Below are positions 36,430-48,058 of a stretch of 64,000 bases of DNA, piece by piece. The stretch comes from Pseudoalteromonas undina. GTDB lineage: Bacteria > Pseudomonadota > Gammaproteobacteria > Enterobacterales > Alteromonadaceae. The position numbers and the translations under genes are program-made. Numbering within the stretch: the first letter of the stretch is position 1; the number at the start of each line of letters is the position of its first letter. Where the stretch lies: positions 992,001 to 1,056,000 of the forward strand of contig NZ_AHCF03000003.1 in NCBI RefSeq assembly GCF_000238275.3, given 5' to 3'. The notes under the pieces were generated by a model that had not been told where the DNA came from, searched no databases, and was given only the letters and a program-made list of their open reading frames with translations.

Positions 36430-37638
36430 CTATATGGTTCGGGTTGCGATACTCGGCGAAATATTTGCCGCGCGTTTAGCTGGGCCAAATACAGCCAAAA
36501 GACTCATTGTGAACACCATGATTGCCGTGACAGCAATATAACTTGATGGTAATGCCGCTATTGAAAAATGTTGCATTAATAACTGACCGAGTAAAAGTGC
36601 TGAAATAGCACCTAAAAATAAGCCAGCAATGCAAATCAGCGCATTTTCAACTAAAAAATAATTAACAATTGCAGATTTACGAGCGCCTAAAGCACGACGG
36701 GTCCCAATTTGCTTGGTACGTTTGTTTATATTAAATAGCGTCAAACCAAAAATGCCCAGTGCGGTTACCAATACCAGTATGGTTATGAGCACAATTAACA
36801 TACGCATCATAAGTTTATCTGCAGCCATATATTGATCTTTAAGTTCATCAAGACCTTTAATATTGTTGATCACCCGCTTGCTATAATTATTTAGCATCGC
36901 ATTTTCGATTTGTTTCATTACAGCTGCGCGTTGTCCTGGCTTTGTTCTTACAGCAAATTGTGCGTAAGTTTTGCCTTGAATATACGGAATAAGCGCGACA
37001 TTATTGGGGTGACTATCTTTTAGCCAAGGGCCTTTCATTGGCGCTGTGATCCCAATAATTTGTAGGGGTAAGTCACCAAAATAAATGGTTTTTCCTAGGC
37101 CATCTCCCTTAGGGAAAAGCTCATTGGCTAACGCCCCGGTAACGACTGTGACATTGGTTGTTCTATCTGTTGGTGAATTTGTAATGAGTACTTCAGCCTC
37201 AGTAAAATTACGCCCAGCAATTAATTTTACGCCATATGTGTCTAGGCCGTGCTCATCAATAAAAAAGTAAGCAGTGCGCACATTTTTGCTTTCTTGTGGT
37301 GCAGGTTTTAAATTAAAGCCGGAAGCGCTGCCACTACCAGATAACGGAATACTGCTACTTTGCGCTGCACTCTCAACCCCTGGTAGGGCTCTTAACATGG
37401 CTTCATCTAGTTCAAACTGCTGGCTAGCATCAACGTCTTTCCCAAAGGTCATCACATTGAACTTAAACAAGTCTTGCTCTGGATAGCCGGTTTCTTGGTT
37501 TAAAAAAGCGATTCTATCTTGAATGATAAACGCCGCATTGCTGACAATGGCTGTCGTAATTGCAATTTGAATTAAAAGTAATATTGCGCCTACCTTTGAG
37601 CGGCAAAGGGCATGAAATATTGGTTTTATTTCTAACAT
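36430..37638 (-). CDS. FtsX/MacB-type ABC transporter permease (second permease)
   Basis: A 402-residue inner-membrane protein: one N-terminal helix (about residues 18-38), a large periplasmic MacB-type core domain, and three C-terminal helices with the FtsX motif QIGTRRALGARKSAIVNYFL before them. It is one of two non-identical permeases in the operon, 10 bases after the first, so the transporter is probably a heterodimer. MacB-type systems use mechanical work to expel peptides, lipids or antibiotics via an outer-membrane channel; the substrate here is unknown. Confidence 0.88.
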   Translation of the reverse strand: MLEIKPIFHALCRSKVGAILLLIQIAITTAIVSNAAFIIQDRIAFLNQETGYPEQDLFKFNVMTFGKDVDASQQFELDEAMLRALPGVESAAQSSSIPLSGSGSASGFNLKPAPQESKNVRTAYFFIDEHGLDTYGVKLIAGRNFTEAEVLITNSPTDRTTNVTVVTGALANELFPKGDGLGKTIYFGDLPLQIIGITAPMKGPWLKDSHPNNVALIPYIQGKTYAQFAVRTKPGQRAAVMKQIENAMLNNYSKRVINNIKGLDELKDQYMAADKLMMRMLIVLITILVLVTALGIFGLTLFNINKRTKQIGTRRALGARKSAIVNYFLVENALICIAGLFLGAISALLLGQLLMQHFSIAALPSSYIAVTAIMVFTMSLLAVFGPAKRAANISPSIATRTI

Positions 37639-37648
37639 GATTAGCTCC

Positions 37649-38962
37649 TTATTGGCTCTTTAAGTAAATGGCAGGGTTGGTTTTACACACTAGCCAAGCA
37701 GGGTAAAGCCCAGCAATAATGCAAGTAGTTATTGCGATAACTGGGGCACTTAATAACATGGCTAAATCCATCGTGGCTATGTTTTTGTAATATTCGTAAC
37801 TTTGCCTTACCCCGAGAAGGCCAATTTGTGCAAGTACAATACCGAGCAACCCGCCGATAAAACCAAGCATGGCTACTTCTACTAAATGCTGTAGAAAGAC
37901 TTGTCGCTTACTTGCCCCGAGTGCTCGACGCACGCCGACTTCTGGAGCACGGCGTAAAAACTTTGCTAGTAATAATCCTAAAATATTAGCTAAACACACC
38001 GCTAAAAACATAAAGCTTAAACTAACCAGTATTTTGTTATCTTCGCTAACGACATTGTTGTATTCCATCCATTGGTTTACATCACGTAGGCTATATTCAG
38101 GTTTCTCTCGGGTGAAGCGGCCACGTTTTTTTTGCTCTTCAATGTAAGAGGTGAGGTAATCACCGTAAGCGGTTTTTTGCTCTGGTGTATCAAGCTGAGC
38201 CCAAAATTGGATCCACACTATTTCCGATTGCAATCTATCGGCATAGGTATTTATATTTTCATGTTTCCAGCCATTGCTATTGCCCCAGCTGGTGAGCTCT
38301 TTTGCTTTAATTAAACTAAAGGGTAAAAATAGGTCTGCTATTTTATCAAAAGCGCCGTTATTTAAATCGTAATATTTAAGGTTGAGGGGCCAGTCATCAA
38401 TAACACCGACAATTTGGTAGCTATCGTCATCCAAATAGACTAGTTTGCCGATGGAGTTTTCACCCGCAAACAACTTATCGTTCAGCTCTTTTGAAATCAC
38501 CAAAACAGGGGCTGCAGATTGCTCTTGTTGTACACTCCACACACCGCCATAAATAAATGGCACATCAAACATGCTAAAAAAATCGGGTGTGGTCATGCGT
38601 GCTTCACCAGTAAACGGCTTAACTTTATCTGAGTCTAAATACACCGAGAAGCCAGTGCGCATCATGGCCACTTTTTTATCTGGAGTAGGCGCATTATGTA
38701 AATTTACGGCATCTTGATAAGTCAATTGCATGGGGATATCGTCACCCGTCCACCACGTGTGACCTTCATCCATGGTTTGTAATTGTACGTTATACAATTG
38801 ACTGCTTTTATGCGGGATCGGATCTGCTGACATCATATGATAAACGCTTAAACTGGTCATGGTTACACCAATCCCAATGGCAATCGCCAGCACCATTAAG
38901 AAACTCACCAGAGGAGTGCGCTTAAAGCTACGCCAACTTAAATCGAGGTAATGTAATAGCAT
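37649..38962 (-). CDS. FtsX/MacB-type ABC transporter permease (first permease)
   Basis: A 437-residue protein of the same layout as its neighbour: N-terminal helix (about residues 18-42), a periplasmic MacB core domain, and three C-terminal helices preceded by EVGVRRALGASKRQVFLQHL. Its periplasmic domain differs substantially from that of the second permease. It lies 3 bases after the ATPase gene. Both probably join with the adaptor to span the envelope. Confidence 0.88.
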   Translation of the reverse strand: MLLHYLDLSWRSFKRTPLVSFLMVLAIAIGIGVTMTSLSVYHMMSADPIPHKSSQLYNVQLQTMDEGHTWWTGDDIPMQLTYQDAVNLHNAPTPDKKVAMMRTGFSVYLDSDKVKPFTGEARMTTPDFFSMFDVPFIYGGVWSVQQEQSAAPVLVISKELNDKLFAGENSIGKLVYLDDDSYQIVGVIDDWPLNLKYYDLNNGAFDKIADLFLPFSLIKAKELTSWGNSNGWKHENINTYADRLQSEIVWIQFWAQLDTPEQKTAYGDYLTSYIEEQKKRGRFTREKPEYSLRDVNQWMEYNNVVSEDNKILVSLSFMFLAVCLANILGLLLAKFLRRAPEVGVRRALGASKRQVFLQHLVEVAMLGFIGGLLGIVLAQIGLLGVRQSYEYYKNIATMDLAMLLSAPVIAITTCIIAGLYPAWLVCKTNPAIYLKSQ

Positions 38963-38965
38963 GGC

Positions 38966-39676
38966 TTACGCTCCTGCAACATTTTTAAGGTTTTGTGCGC
39001 CTTGATACAGCGTAAAGTCGGCAAGTTGTCCATCGACCACCTGAATGTTTCTTGGCGCTCTGCGAGCAAGCTCAGGATCATGGGTCACCATAATGATGGT
39101 CGCGCCATCGCGATTGATTTGTTCAAGCAGCTCCATTACTTGACGAGCCATAAGGCTGTCGAGATTACCGGTTGGTTCATCGGCAAGTAAAAATCGTGGC
39201 TCGCCAGCAAGCGCGCGTGCTATGGCTACTCGTTGTTGCTGTCCGCCAGAGAGTTGCTGTGGCAAATGTTTTGCCCGAGAGGCAAGACCAACTTGTTCTA
39301 AACATTTTTCAATGCGACGTTTACGCTCTGCGGCTTTAATACCTCTATAACGTAGCGGTACTTCAATATTTTCATATAAGTTTAAGTCAGGTATTAAATT
39401 GAACCCTTGGAAGATAAAGCCTATTTTTTGATTTCGACAATCTGCGCGCTGGTTATCGTTTAACTTACCTACATCAATTCCATCAAGTAAATATTCACCT
39501 GCAGAGAAGGGTTCTAACATTCCAGCTATATTTAAAAAGGTCGTTTTTCCTGATCCGCTAGGGCCTGTAACAGCAATAAATTCGCCTTCATCAACGTGTA
39601 GATTAAAATCACGTAATGCATGGGTTTGAACCATTTCTGTTTGATATACTTTACTTATATTATTCATCTTTAACAT
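38966..39676 (-). CDS. MacB/LolD-type ABC transporter ATPase
   Basis: A 236-residue ATP-binding subunit: Walker [14 protein letters not shown]-loop [15 protein letters not shown], signature [15 protein letters not shown], Walker [15 protein letters not shown] and the switch histidine VTHD. This wording is that of the LolD/MacB/FtsE group that partners FtsX-type permeases. Gene order adaptor-ATPase-permease-permease supports an efflux complex. Confidence 0.95.
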   Translation of the reverse strand: MLKMNNISKVYQTEMVQTHALRDFNLHVDEGEFIAVTGPSGSGKTTFLNIAGMLEPFSAGEYLLDGIDVGKLNDNQRADCRNQKIGFIFQGFNLIPDLNLYENIEVPLRYRGIKAAERKRRIEKCLEQVGLASRAKHLPQQLSGGQQQRVAIARALAGEPRFLLADEPTGNLDSLMARQVMELLEQINRDGATIIMVTHDPELARRAPRNIQVVDGQLADFTLYQGAQNLKNVAGA

Positions 39677-39711
39677 GCTTTTTCCTTTTGTTGTTTGGTT
39701 CTACGCGATTG

Positions 39712-40968
39712 TTAGCGAAGTAATAATGTGTGTGTGTGTTTGAAACTGTTATAGCTTGAAATAATCAATTCATCGCCAGCTTGAACCCCTGAGATTAACT
39801 CAACCGCATTAATGCTGGTTGCACCAATTGAAATATCAATGAGCTGAGCTGTATCACCGGTAATTTTATAAACCTGTGTACCGCCTTGTTGTAAAAATGC
39901 CCCACGCTTAACTTGTAAAACATCGTCACGATTTTCTAATAAAATACGTGCTGTTAATCGTTGGTTTTGTCTGATACCCGTCATGTCTTTGTCAAAACGT
40001 ACACGCGTTGTGACTTCTCTATTATTTACTTCTGGTGAAATGGCAGAGAGGGCGCCCATCACTTTGCTAGCGCCCATTGTTATCTCTACGTCCATACCTA
40101 AACCAAGCTCATTTGCATAACTTTCAGGGACTTGTAGCTCTGCTTCAAAATTACTCAAATCAACTAAAGTCATTAATGGTTGGCTTTGTGTTACCGCTTC
40201 TCTTTGTTGAACTAGTAAGTTACCTACAATCCCTGACACAGTGGCTTTAATTGTTAAGTTATTAACTTTACGAAGTAGATCATCGACAATCAGTTGTTGA
40301 CGAGTGACATCTCGTTTAGCGGCCTGTAGTTCAAAAGCAAGTGTATCTTTGGACAATTCAACTTCTTGCTCTGCATGTTTATAAGAGAGTTTTGCACGGG
40401 CAAGCTCATCAATGGCTTTTTCGTGATCAATTTGACTGATCACATTTTTTTGCATTGATAAGGCCGCTCTGCGATTTTCTCTATCGGCAGCGTTTAACTC
40501 TACTTGTGCTAGATCAAGTGCTTTATTTAAGCTTAATGATTGGCGGCGTGCCTCAAGGTGTTTACGTTGTAGCTCGCCCTCAAGACGAGCTAAAACAGAC
40601 TGTTGCTGCTTTAATTCGTTTGTGAGCTCAGGACTATCAACCATGGCTATTACATCATGCAGTTTTACTGAGTCACCAGCATTAACCTTCAATGAAACAA
40701 AGCCTCGTTCAGGGCTGTAAACTTTTGGTGCTCTGGCGGCCACAATTTTACCGCTGGCTGCAACATCGCGTATTAGCGATTGGCGCACCACCGTGGCTAT
40801 TTGTAGGCTTACTCTATCAACCGAGATAGTACCTTCTTGATCAGCATTTAATAGTGCATATACACATAGAGCAACTAGGCCCACAATAAATATAAACAGC
40901 CTGATGTATTTTTTAAAATTTATAGGTCGTGAGATTTGCGTGTCTTGCCCGCTAGTGTCTTTAATCAT
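39712..40968 (-). CDS. Membrane-fusion (periplasmic adaptor) protein of the ABC exporter
   Basis: A 418-residue HlyD/MacA-type adaptor. An N-terminal membrane anchor (about residues 24-43) leads into a biotinyl-lipoyl domain (VNAGDSVKLHDVIAMVDSPEL), a long helical hairpin (about 115-225) and a beta-barrel region with SGIVGNLLVQQREAV. It connects the ABC permeases with an outer-membrane channel, which is not encoded here and may be TolC. It is the first large gene of the operon, 11 bases after the 27-codon small gene. Confidence 0.9.
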   Translation of the reverse strand: MIKDTSGQDTQISRPINFKKYIRLFIFIVGLVALCVYALLNADQEGTISVDRVSLQIATVVRQSLIRDVAASGKIVAARAPKVYSPERGFVSLKVNAGDSVKLHDVIAMVDSPELTNELKQQQSVLARLEGELQRKHLEARRQSLSLNKALDLAQVELNAADRENRRAALSMQKNVISQIDHEKAIDELARAKLSYKHAEQEVELSKDTLAFELQAAKRDVTRQQLIVDDLLRKVNNLTIKATVSGIVGNLLVQQREAVTQSQPLMTLVDLSNFEAELQVPESYANELGLGMDVEITMGASKVMGALSAISPEVNNREVTTRVRFDKDMTGIRQNQRLTARILLENRDDVLQVKRGAFLQQGGTQVYKITGDTAQLIDISIGATSINAVELISGVQAGDELIISSYNSFKHTHTLLLR

Positions 40969-40979
40969 TATTCATTCTC

Positions 40980-41063
40980 TTAGTGTTTTTCAAACACAGT
41001 AATCATTAGCGAGGCAATAAACAGAATAATTGGTGAAATTAAAAATAAGCCAATAGTAAACAT
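40980..41063 (-). CDS. 27-residue membrane microprotein at the head of the ABC exporter operon
   Basis: An ATG at 41063 with GAGGATG upstream opens 27 codons (MFTIGLFLISPIILFIASLM, then ITVFEKH). It is almost entirely one hydrophobic helix with a short charged tail, and ends 11 bases before the adaptor start. Small single-helix proteins that modulate transporters are known in bacteria, but I recognise no family here. Position, ribosome site and hydrophobicity support it; translation is not shown. Confidence 0.55.
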   Translation of the reverse strand: MFTIGLFLISPIILFIASLMITVFEKH

Positions 41064-41098
41064 TCGAACATCCTCAAAATTTATATAGTTATGCTGTA

Positions 41099-41114
41099 TT
41101 CGAATAGCATGCCA
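41099..41114 (-). promoter_or_regulatory. Sigma-54-like promoter of the ABC exporter operon (degenerate -12)
   Basis: Reading leftwards, TGGCATGCTATTCGAA has a full -24 element TGGCATG and a -12 region TTCGA instead of TTGCA. It would start transcription about 25 bases before the microprotein ATG. The operon encodes an NtrC-family activator with a GAFTGI motif, which makes a sigma-54 promoter expected. The -12 mismatch keeps this tentative. Confidence 0.4.
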
Positions 41115-41167
41115 TTTTTTATCTTATTGAATTTATTTGATTTTTAACTTTACCCTTTTTGTTTTAC

Positions 41168-41204
41168 ATGTCCGCGGACATAAAAAGTGTCCGCTGCGGG
41201 CACT
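41168..41204. promoter_or_regulatory. Tandem TGTCCG inverted repeats, putative enhancer for the NtrC-like regulator
   Basis: Site 1 (41168-41181) is the perfect palindrome ATGTCCGCGGACAT. Site 2 (41186-41204) is AGTGTCCGCTGCGGGCACT. The centres are about 21 bases apart (two helix turns) and lie about 60-80 bases upstream of the sigma-54-like -24 element, the usual place for an activator of this family. Site 2 with its flanking A and T runs can also be read as a terminator-like hairpin. Confidence 0.5.
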
Positions 41205-41386
41205 TTTTTGATTTGTCTATGGGATGAGGTTACCTCAACGTAAAGCAAAGCAAGTTGTTAATTAATGCATAACATGAGGGGAGCGTTTAAATCTATTGAA
41301 TAAACTATGCGCTAATAGAAGCCGCTGTAATTAAATGTCGTGTTCAGATGAATTACTAATACAGCACAAAAGAGGAAATAGCCCCT

Positions 41387-41404
41387 AATGAATAGTTATT
41401 CATT
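41387..41404. promoter_or_regulatory. ARG box (ArgR operator) upstream of gltB, distal
   Basis: AATGAATAGTTATTCATT fits the ArgR consensus (TGAAT, four bases, ATTCA with flanking A/T) with only one G in the AT spacer. It lies 284 bases before gltB. Confidence 0.6.
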
Positions 41405-41569
41405 TTTAGCTCACCTTACGTTTACGTAAACTGCTAGTCACATGCTTTTTGTTTACAAGTTTTTAAAAATAACACCGGTGTCAATCTATTTTTCGATTCG
41501 ATATCCATGCAAATGTTAATGGGTGGCATTATTTTATGATTTTTAATTAAGTTGAAATATATTCAATAT

Positions 41570-41587
41570 AATGAATATGTATTCATA
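41570..41587. promoter_or_regulatory. ARG box (ArgR operator) abutting the gltB promoter
   Basis: AATGAATATGTATTCATA matches the ArgR consensus halves TGAAT and ATTCA. A degenerate second box (TGAAATATATTCA, one base short) lies just to its left at about 41553-41565, giving the tandem arrangement usual for ArgR. It ends 6 bases before the -35 element. Confidence 0.65.
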
Positions 41588-41593
41588 AAAATA

Positions 41594-41622
41594 TTGACTC
41601 AAGGGTGGAATAACGCTAATTT
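41594..41622 (+). promoter_or_regulatory. Sigma-70 promoter of gltBD
   Basis: TTGACT at 41594-41599, 17-base spacer, TAATTT at 41617-41622. A transcript from here has a leader of about 60 bases before the AGGGGAGGGG ribosome site of gltB. Confidence 0.7.
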
Positions 41623-41688
41623 CGTTCGTCTGTTAGCAAATCGTCGAGCCGTTCATCCACGTTAACAGCGCAGCAAGGGGAGGGGTCC

Positions 41689-44600
41689 ATGTTATATGAC
41701 TCAAAACTAGAAAAAGATAATTGTGGCTTTGGCTTAATAGCCCAAGTTAATAACCAAGCGAGTCACCGACTCATTCGTACGGCGATCACCGGTTTAGATC
41801 GCATGCAGCACCGCGGTGGTATTTCTGCTGATGGTAAAACGGGTGATGGTTGTGGCTTGTTATTACAAAAACCAGACAGCTTCTTTCGGGCTATTGCTGC
41901 CGAGAATAATTGGCATTTAGGTAAAAATTACGCCGTTGGAATGATCTTCCTCAATGCTGATCCGGTACTAGCACAAGCAGCCAAAGATGTTTTAAGCGAA
42001 GAACTAGAAAAAGAAACGCTAAATATTTTGGGCTGGCGTGTGGTTCCAACTGATCCATCAATGTTAGGACCTATTGCTCTAAAACAATTGCCAGGTTTTG
42101 AACAAATTTTTATTAGTGCGCCAGAAGGTTGGCGTTCTAAAGATTTAGAACGCCGCTTGTATGTTGCACGTCGTCGTGCAGAAAAGCGTCTAATGGACGA
42201 TGAATCATTTTATATTGCGAGCTTATCTGGGCTAGTCACAATATATAAAGGCTTAATGATGCCTGCTGACTTGCCTAATTTTTATCTTGATCTTGCGGAT
42301 ATTCGCATGACTAGTGCTATTTGTGTTTTTCATCAACGCTTCTCTACAAACACACAGCCTCGCTGGCCTTTAGCGCAACCATTTCGTTATTTAGCGCACA
42401 ATGGTGAAATTAATACTATTGAAGGTAATCGCCAATGGGCACGTGCCCGTTCTTATAAATTTGCTTCGCCACTTATTCCTGATTTACAAAGCGCAGCGCC
42501 GTTTGTTAATGAAACAGGGTCTGACTCATCTAGCCTCGATAATATGCTGGAGCTATTTTTAGCTGGTGGTATGGATTTATTCCGTGCGATGCGCATGCTA
42601 GTGCCGCCAGCATGGCAAAAAAATCGAGCTATGGATGACGACTTACGTGCGTTCTATGATTTTAATTCTATGCATATGGAACCGTGGGATGGCCCTGCAG
42701 GCATTGTTATGTCTGATGGGCGCTTTGCAGCCTGTAACCTAGACCGAAATGGTTTACGTCCAGCGCGTTATATTATTACTCAAGATGGTTTTATTACTTT
42801 AGCTTCTGAGGTGGGAATTTGGGATTACACCGCTGACGAGGTGGTAGAAAAAGGACGTGTTGGCCCAGGCGAGCTACTGGTTATTGATACCAAACTCGGA
42901 AAAATTTGGCATTCAGATGAAATTGACCAAGACTTAAAATCACGCCACCCTTATAAATCGTGGTTAGAAGAAAACGTTAAACGCTTAACACCTTTTGAAG
43001 CACTGACTGAGCAAGATGCAGGTAATCGCTCATTCGATGATGCAACTCTAGTCAAATACCAAAAGATGTTTGGCTATACTAACGAAGAGCTAGACAGTGT
43101 TATTCGTGTTATGGGTGAAAATGGGCAAGAAGCCACTGGCTCAATGGGTGACGATACGCCGTTTGCCGTCCTAAGCGAAGGGAATCGTTCACTTTACGAT
43201 TATTTCCGTCAAAAGTTTGCTCAGGTTACTAATCCGCCAATTGATCCGTTACGTGAAAACCATGTAATGTCGTTGGCAACGTGTATTGGCAGTGAGCAAA
43301 ACGTATTTAATGAAACAACAGGGCACGCTAAACGCCTGCAATTTGATACGCCTATTTTAATGTACGCTGATATGCAGCAGCTACTTAACGCCGATGAAGT
43401 GCACTACAGCTATTGTAAGATTGATATTACTTACACCGTAGAAGAAGGCCTTGAGAATGCGGTTAAGCGCATCTGTGATGAAGCACAAGCAAAAGCCGCA
43501 TCTGGCTGCATTATGCTGGTATTAACGGATCGTAACTTTGATGACAATCAATTACCTATTCCTGCAGCTATGGCGGTGGGTGCGGTACAAAAACGCTTGG
43601 TAGATAATAACTTACGCTGTGAGTCTAACATCATTATTGAAACCGGCAGCGTTCGTGACGCGCATCAATTTGCGGTTCTACTTGGCTTTGGTGCAACCGC
43701 AATCTACCCGTATTTAGCGTATGAGTCACTTGTGGCCATGAGCGATAGTAAGGTAATTAATAAGTCATACTGCGAAGTGACACTGGCTTATCGTCAAGCA
43801 ATTAATAAAGGCTTGTACAAAATCATGTCGAAAATGGGTATTAGCACCGTGGCTTCATATCGTTGTTCGATGTTGTTTGAAGCGGTTGGCTTATCGGACG
43901 CGATTGTTGAGATGTGTTTTAAGGGCGTTGCAAGTCGCATAAAAGGGGCGTGTTTTAGCGACTTCGATGACGATCAGCAAAGCTTGCATAAACTGGCGCT
44001 TAGTAAACGTAAATTATTAAGCCATGGCGGTTTATTTAAATACGTTCACGGCGGCGAGTATCATGCTTATAATCCTGATGTTATTCAAACGCTACAAAAA
44101 GCAGTACGAAGCGGCCAGTACAGTGATTACAACGAATACGCAAAGCTAGTTAATCACCGTCCAGTGGCGACTTTGCGCGATATGTTGGCTTTAAAACTAC
44201 CTGAAAAGGGTATAAGCATTGATGAGGTAGAGCCCGCCGCTGAGCTTTATAAACGTTTTGATTCTGCAGCGATGAGTATTGGTGCATTATCACCAGAGGC
44301 GCATGAAGCACTAGCCATTGCTATGAACCGTTTAGGTGGTTGCTCAAATTCTGGCGAAGGTGGCGAAGATAAACTTCGTTACGGTACAGAAAAAAATTCA
44401 CGGATTAAACAAGTGGCCTCCGGTCGATTTGGTGTAACACCTCATTATTTACGCAGTGCGGATGTCATCCAAATAAAAGTGGCTCAAGGCGCTAAGCCGG
44501 GCGAAGGCGGGCAGTTACCAGGTGAAAAAGTAACGCCCTATATTGCCAAGCTTCGTTACTCGGTACCAGGCGTTACGCTAATTTCACCCCCACCGCATCA

Positions 44601-46146
44601 TGATATTTACTCTATTGAAGATTTAGCACAGCTGATTTTTGATTTAAAACAAGTAAACCCGAATGCACTGATTTCAGTAAAACTGGTGTCTGAACCGGGC
44701 GTTGGCACAATTGCAACCGGTGTTGCAAAAGCGTATGCCGATTTAATTACTATTTCAGGCTACGATGGTGGCACAGGTGCAAGCCCCTTAACCTCGGTTA
44801 AATATGCTGGCAGCCCATGGGAGCTTGGCCTTGCTGAAACGCAACAAGCATTAGTAGAAAACGGCCTTCGTCATCGTATCCGCCTGCAAACAGATGGTGG
44901 TTTAAAAACCGGTCTTGATATCATCAAAGCAGCCATTTTAGGCGCTGAAAGTTTTGGTTTTGGTACCGGACCTATGGTGGCGTTAGGCTGTAAATACTTA
45001 CGAATTTGTCACTTAAATAACTGTGCTACTGGTGTGGCAACCCAAGACGATACACTGCGCCAAAAGCATTATCACGGCTTACCAGAAATGGCGATGAACT
45101 ACTTTAAGTTTATAGCTCAAGAAGCGCGTGAAATTATGGCAAGTTTAGGTGTTGCAAACCTAACCGATTTGATTGGTCGCTTAGATTTATTCGAAGCCAT
45201 TGAAGGCAAAACAGCCAAACAGCAAAAAATAGATTTATCAGCGGTTATCGCTCAGCCGAACAACCCAACGGGTGAAACACTGTTTTGCAGTGCACCAAAT
45301 AGCTCGCACTATTTAGGTGAGTTAAATGAGAGCTTGCTAGGCAAGGCAAAAGAGGCAATTGATAATTCAAGCGGCATTTCATTAGTGAGTCGTATATGTA
45401 ATACCGATAGATCGGTTGGCGCAATGCTTTCTGGTTATATTGCTGATAAGCACGGTAATCAAGGTATGGCAGCAGATCCTGTGGTGATTGAACTTCATGG
45501 TACAGCTGGCCAGTCATTCGGGGTATGGAATGCTGGCGGCCTTGAAATGACTCTAGTTGGTGATGCCAACGATTACGTTGGTAAAGGGATGGCTGGCGGT
45601 AAGCTAGTCGTTCGCCCACCACTGGGTTCGTCATTTGAAAGTCACAAAGCAACCATCGTAGGTAATACCTGTTTATATGGTGCCACTGGCGGTAAATTGT
45701 TTGCAGCCGGATGTGCTGGTGAGCGTTTTGCTGTGCGTAATTCGGGTGTGCAAGCTGTTGTTGAAGGTGTTGGTGATAATGGTTGTGAATATATGACCGG
45801 TGGCGTGGTATGTGTACTTGGTAATGTAGGAGTTAACTTTGGTGCAGGTATGACCGGTGGTTTTGCTTATATTTTAGATGAACGAGGTGATTTTGAGAAA
45901 CGCATTAACCCAGAGTTGGTTGAAGTGGTTACTTTAGATGATTTGAGTTCACATCAAGAGCATTTACGCGGCTTAATTGCTGACCATTTAGAGCTAACAG
46001 GCTCATGCAGAGCAGAAACTATTTTAGCTAACTTTGAACTTTATTTACCGATGTTCAAATTAGTAAAACCTAAATCAAGTGACGTAAAAAGTTTACTCGG
46101 GCATCGCGCTCGCAGTAGCGCCGAACTACGTGTTCAAGCGCAATAA
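41689..46146 (+). CDS. gltB: Glutamate synthase (NADPH) large subunit
   Basis: GltB takes the amide nitrogen of glutamine and makes glutamate from 2-oxoglutarate. The 1,485-residue protein begins with an 11-residue propeptide before the catalytic C12 (DNCGFGL). The glutaminase domain (about 12-430), the central domain, the FMN barrel (about 800-1200, with [19 protein letters not shown] and [11 protein letters not shown]) and the beta-helix GXGXG domain are all present. The 3Fe-4S cysteines lie in [15 protein letters not shown]. It precedes gltD by 9 bases. ARG boxes and a good promoter lie upstream. Confidence 0.98.
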   Translation: MLYDSKLEKDNCGFGLIAQVNNQASHRLIRTAITGLDRMQHRGGISADGKTGDGCGLLLQKPDSFFRAIAAENNWHLGKNYAVGMIFLNADPVLAQAAKDVLSEELEKETLNILGWRVVPTDPSMLGPIALKQLPGFEQIFISAPEGWRSKDLERRLYVARRRAEKRLMDDESFYIASLSGLVTIYKGLMMPADLPNFYLDLADIRMTSAICVFHQRFSTNTQPRWPLAQPFRYLAHNGEINTIEGNRQWARARSYKFASPLIPDLQSAAPFVNETGSDSSSLDNMLELFLAGGMDLFRAMRMLVPPAWQKNRAMDDDLRAFYDFNSMHMEPWDGPAGIVMSDGRFAACNLDRNGLRPARYIITQDGFITLASEVGIWDYTADEVVEKGRVGPGELLVIDTKLGKIWHSDEIDQDLKSRHPYKSWLEENVKRLTPFEALTEQDAGNRSFDDATLVKYQKMFGYTNEELDSVIRVMGENGQEATGSMGDDTPFAVLSEGNRSLYDYFRQKFAQVTNPPIDPLRENHVMSLATCIGSEQNVFNETTGHAKRLQFDTPILMYADMQQLLNADEVHYSYCKIDITYTVEEGLENAVKRICDEAQAKAASGCIMLVLTDRNFDDNQLPIPAAMAVGAVQKRLVDNNLRCESNIIIETGSVRDAHQFAVLLGFGATAIYPYLAYESLVAMSDSKVINKSYCEVTLAYRQAINKGLYKIMSKMGISTVASYRCSMLFEAVGLSDAIVEMCFKGVASRIKGACFSDFDDDQQSLHKLALSKRKLLSHGGLFKYVHGGEYHAYNPDVIQTLQKAVRSGQYSDYNEYAKLVNHRPVATLRDMLALKLPEKGISIDEVEPAAELYKRFDSAAMSIGALSPEAHEALAIAMNRLGGCSNSGEGGEDKLRYGTEKNSRIKQVASGRFGVTPHYLRSADVIQIKVAQGAKPGEGGQLPGEKVTPYIAKLRYSVPGVTLISPPPHHDIYSIEDLAQLIFDLKQVNPNALISVKLVSEPGVGTIATGVAKAYADLITISGYDGGTGASPLTSVKYAGSPWELGLAETQQALVENGLRHRIRLQTDGGLKTGLDIIKAAILGAESFGFGTGPMVALGCKYLRICHLNNCATGVATQDDTLRQKHYHGLPEMAMNYFKFIAQEAREIMASLGVANLTDLIGRLDLFEAIEGKTAKQQKIDLSAVIAQPNNPTGETLFCSAPNSSHYLGELNESLLGKAKEAIDNSSGISLVSRICNTDRSVGAMLSGYIADKHGNQGMAADPVVIELHGTAGQSFGVWNAGGLEMTLVGDANDYVGKGMAGGKLVVRPPLGSSFESHKATIVGNTCLYGATGGKLFAAGCAGERFAVRNSGVQAVVEGVGDNGCEYMTGGVVCVLGNVGVNFGAGMTGGFAYILDERGDFEKRINPELVEVVTLDDLSSHQEHLRGLIADHLELTGSCRAETILANFELYLPMFKLVKPKSSDVKSLLGHRARSSAELRVQAQ

Positions 46147-47571
<1,425 letters not shown>

Positions 47572-47596
47572 ATAATTCTTTTGTTAGAATGGAGTC

Positions 47597-47624
47597 AAAA
47601 GCAAACCTTCGGGTTTGCTTTTTT
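47597..47624 (+). terminator. Terminator of gltBD (UUCG tetraloop)
   Basis: AAAAGCAAACC and GGTTTGCTTTT pair around TTCG, a very stable tetraloop, followed by T. Confidence 0.93.
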
Positions 47625-47646
47625 ATTCCCTCAGTTTTACAAATAA

Positions 47647-47679
47647 AAATGCCCGCAATACACAGGTTGCGGGCATTTT
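47647..47679 (-). terminator. Terminator of the small membrane protein gene
   Basis: AAAATGCCCGCAA and TTGCGGGCATTTT form a 13-bp stem; the leftward strand serves the 47694-48014 gene. Confidence 0.85.
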
Positions 47680-47693
47680 AAACGCTATGTTAG

Positions 47694-48014
47694 TTAATCC
47701 ATCGAGAAGTGATCAAGGCTCGGTTTCACTCTGGCTTGTCGACGTTTCACACTTTTATAGCAGATAACGTTACAAACAAGCTGTAGGGCAATAACCAACA
47801 AACTAAGTGTTATTAAGCCACTAATAGCTGTGCTGCTAAAAACTAACATAACAGCAATAACAAAATGTACAATTAATGCCACATTTAAAAAACGATATAA
47901 TCCTTGTTTAAATTGTGTGTGTTTAAACTTGCTAAACATTGCTAAAAGTACACTAACTATAAGTAGTAGCCAGTTAATTGCTAAGCCAAAATAAATGACC
48001 GTTGTTTGCATCAA
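47694..48014 (-). CDS. Small integral membrane protein of unknown function
   Basis: A 106-residue protein with three likely transmembrane segments (about residues 6-26, 40-60 and 63-88) and a basic C-terminal tail (KSVKRRQARVKPS). I do not recognise a family. It lies downstream of recN with a 44-base gap on the same strand, and ends in a strong terminator. It could be co-transcribed with recN, but no functional link is evident. Confidence 0.65.
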   Translation of the reverse strand: MMQTTVIYFGLAINWLLLIVSVLLAMFSKFKHTQFKQGLYRFLNVALIVHFVIAVMLVFSSTAISGLITLSLLVIALQLVCNVICYKSVKRRQARVKPSLDHFSMD

Positions 48015-48058
48015 GGTATCCTCACCGTATCAAGGTAACGCACTATAAATGTATAATT

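Larger units (their letters stand above)
41205..41593. other. Gene-free region between the ABC operon and gltB
   Basis: There is no coding region of note. It holds a TGAGGTTACCTCA inverted repeat at 41225-41237, one ARG box at 41387-41404, a second at 41570-41587, and the upstream part of the gltB promoter. Confidence 0.5.

Noticed and set aside
41184..41212. Terminator or small RNA ending at the AAAAAGTGTCCGC hairpin
   Set aside because: No gene or clear promoter points into it; the second matching palindrome about 21 bases away fits an enhancer pair better. A small RNA is still possible.
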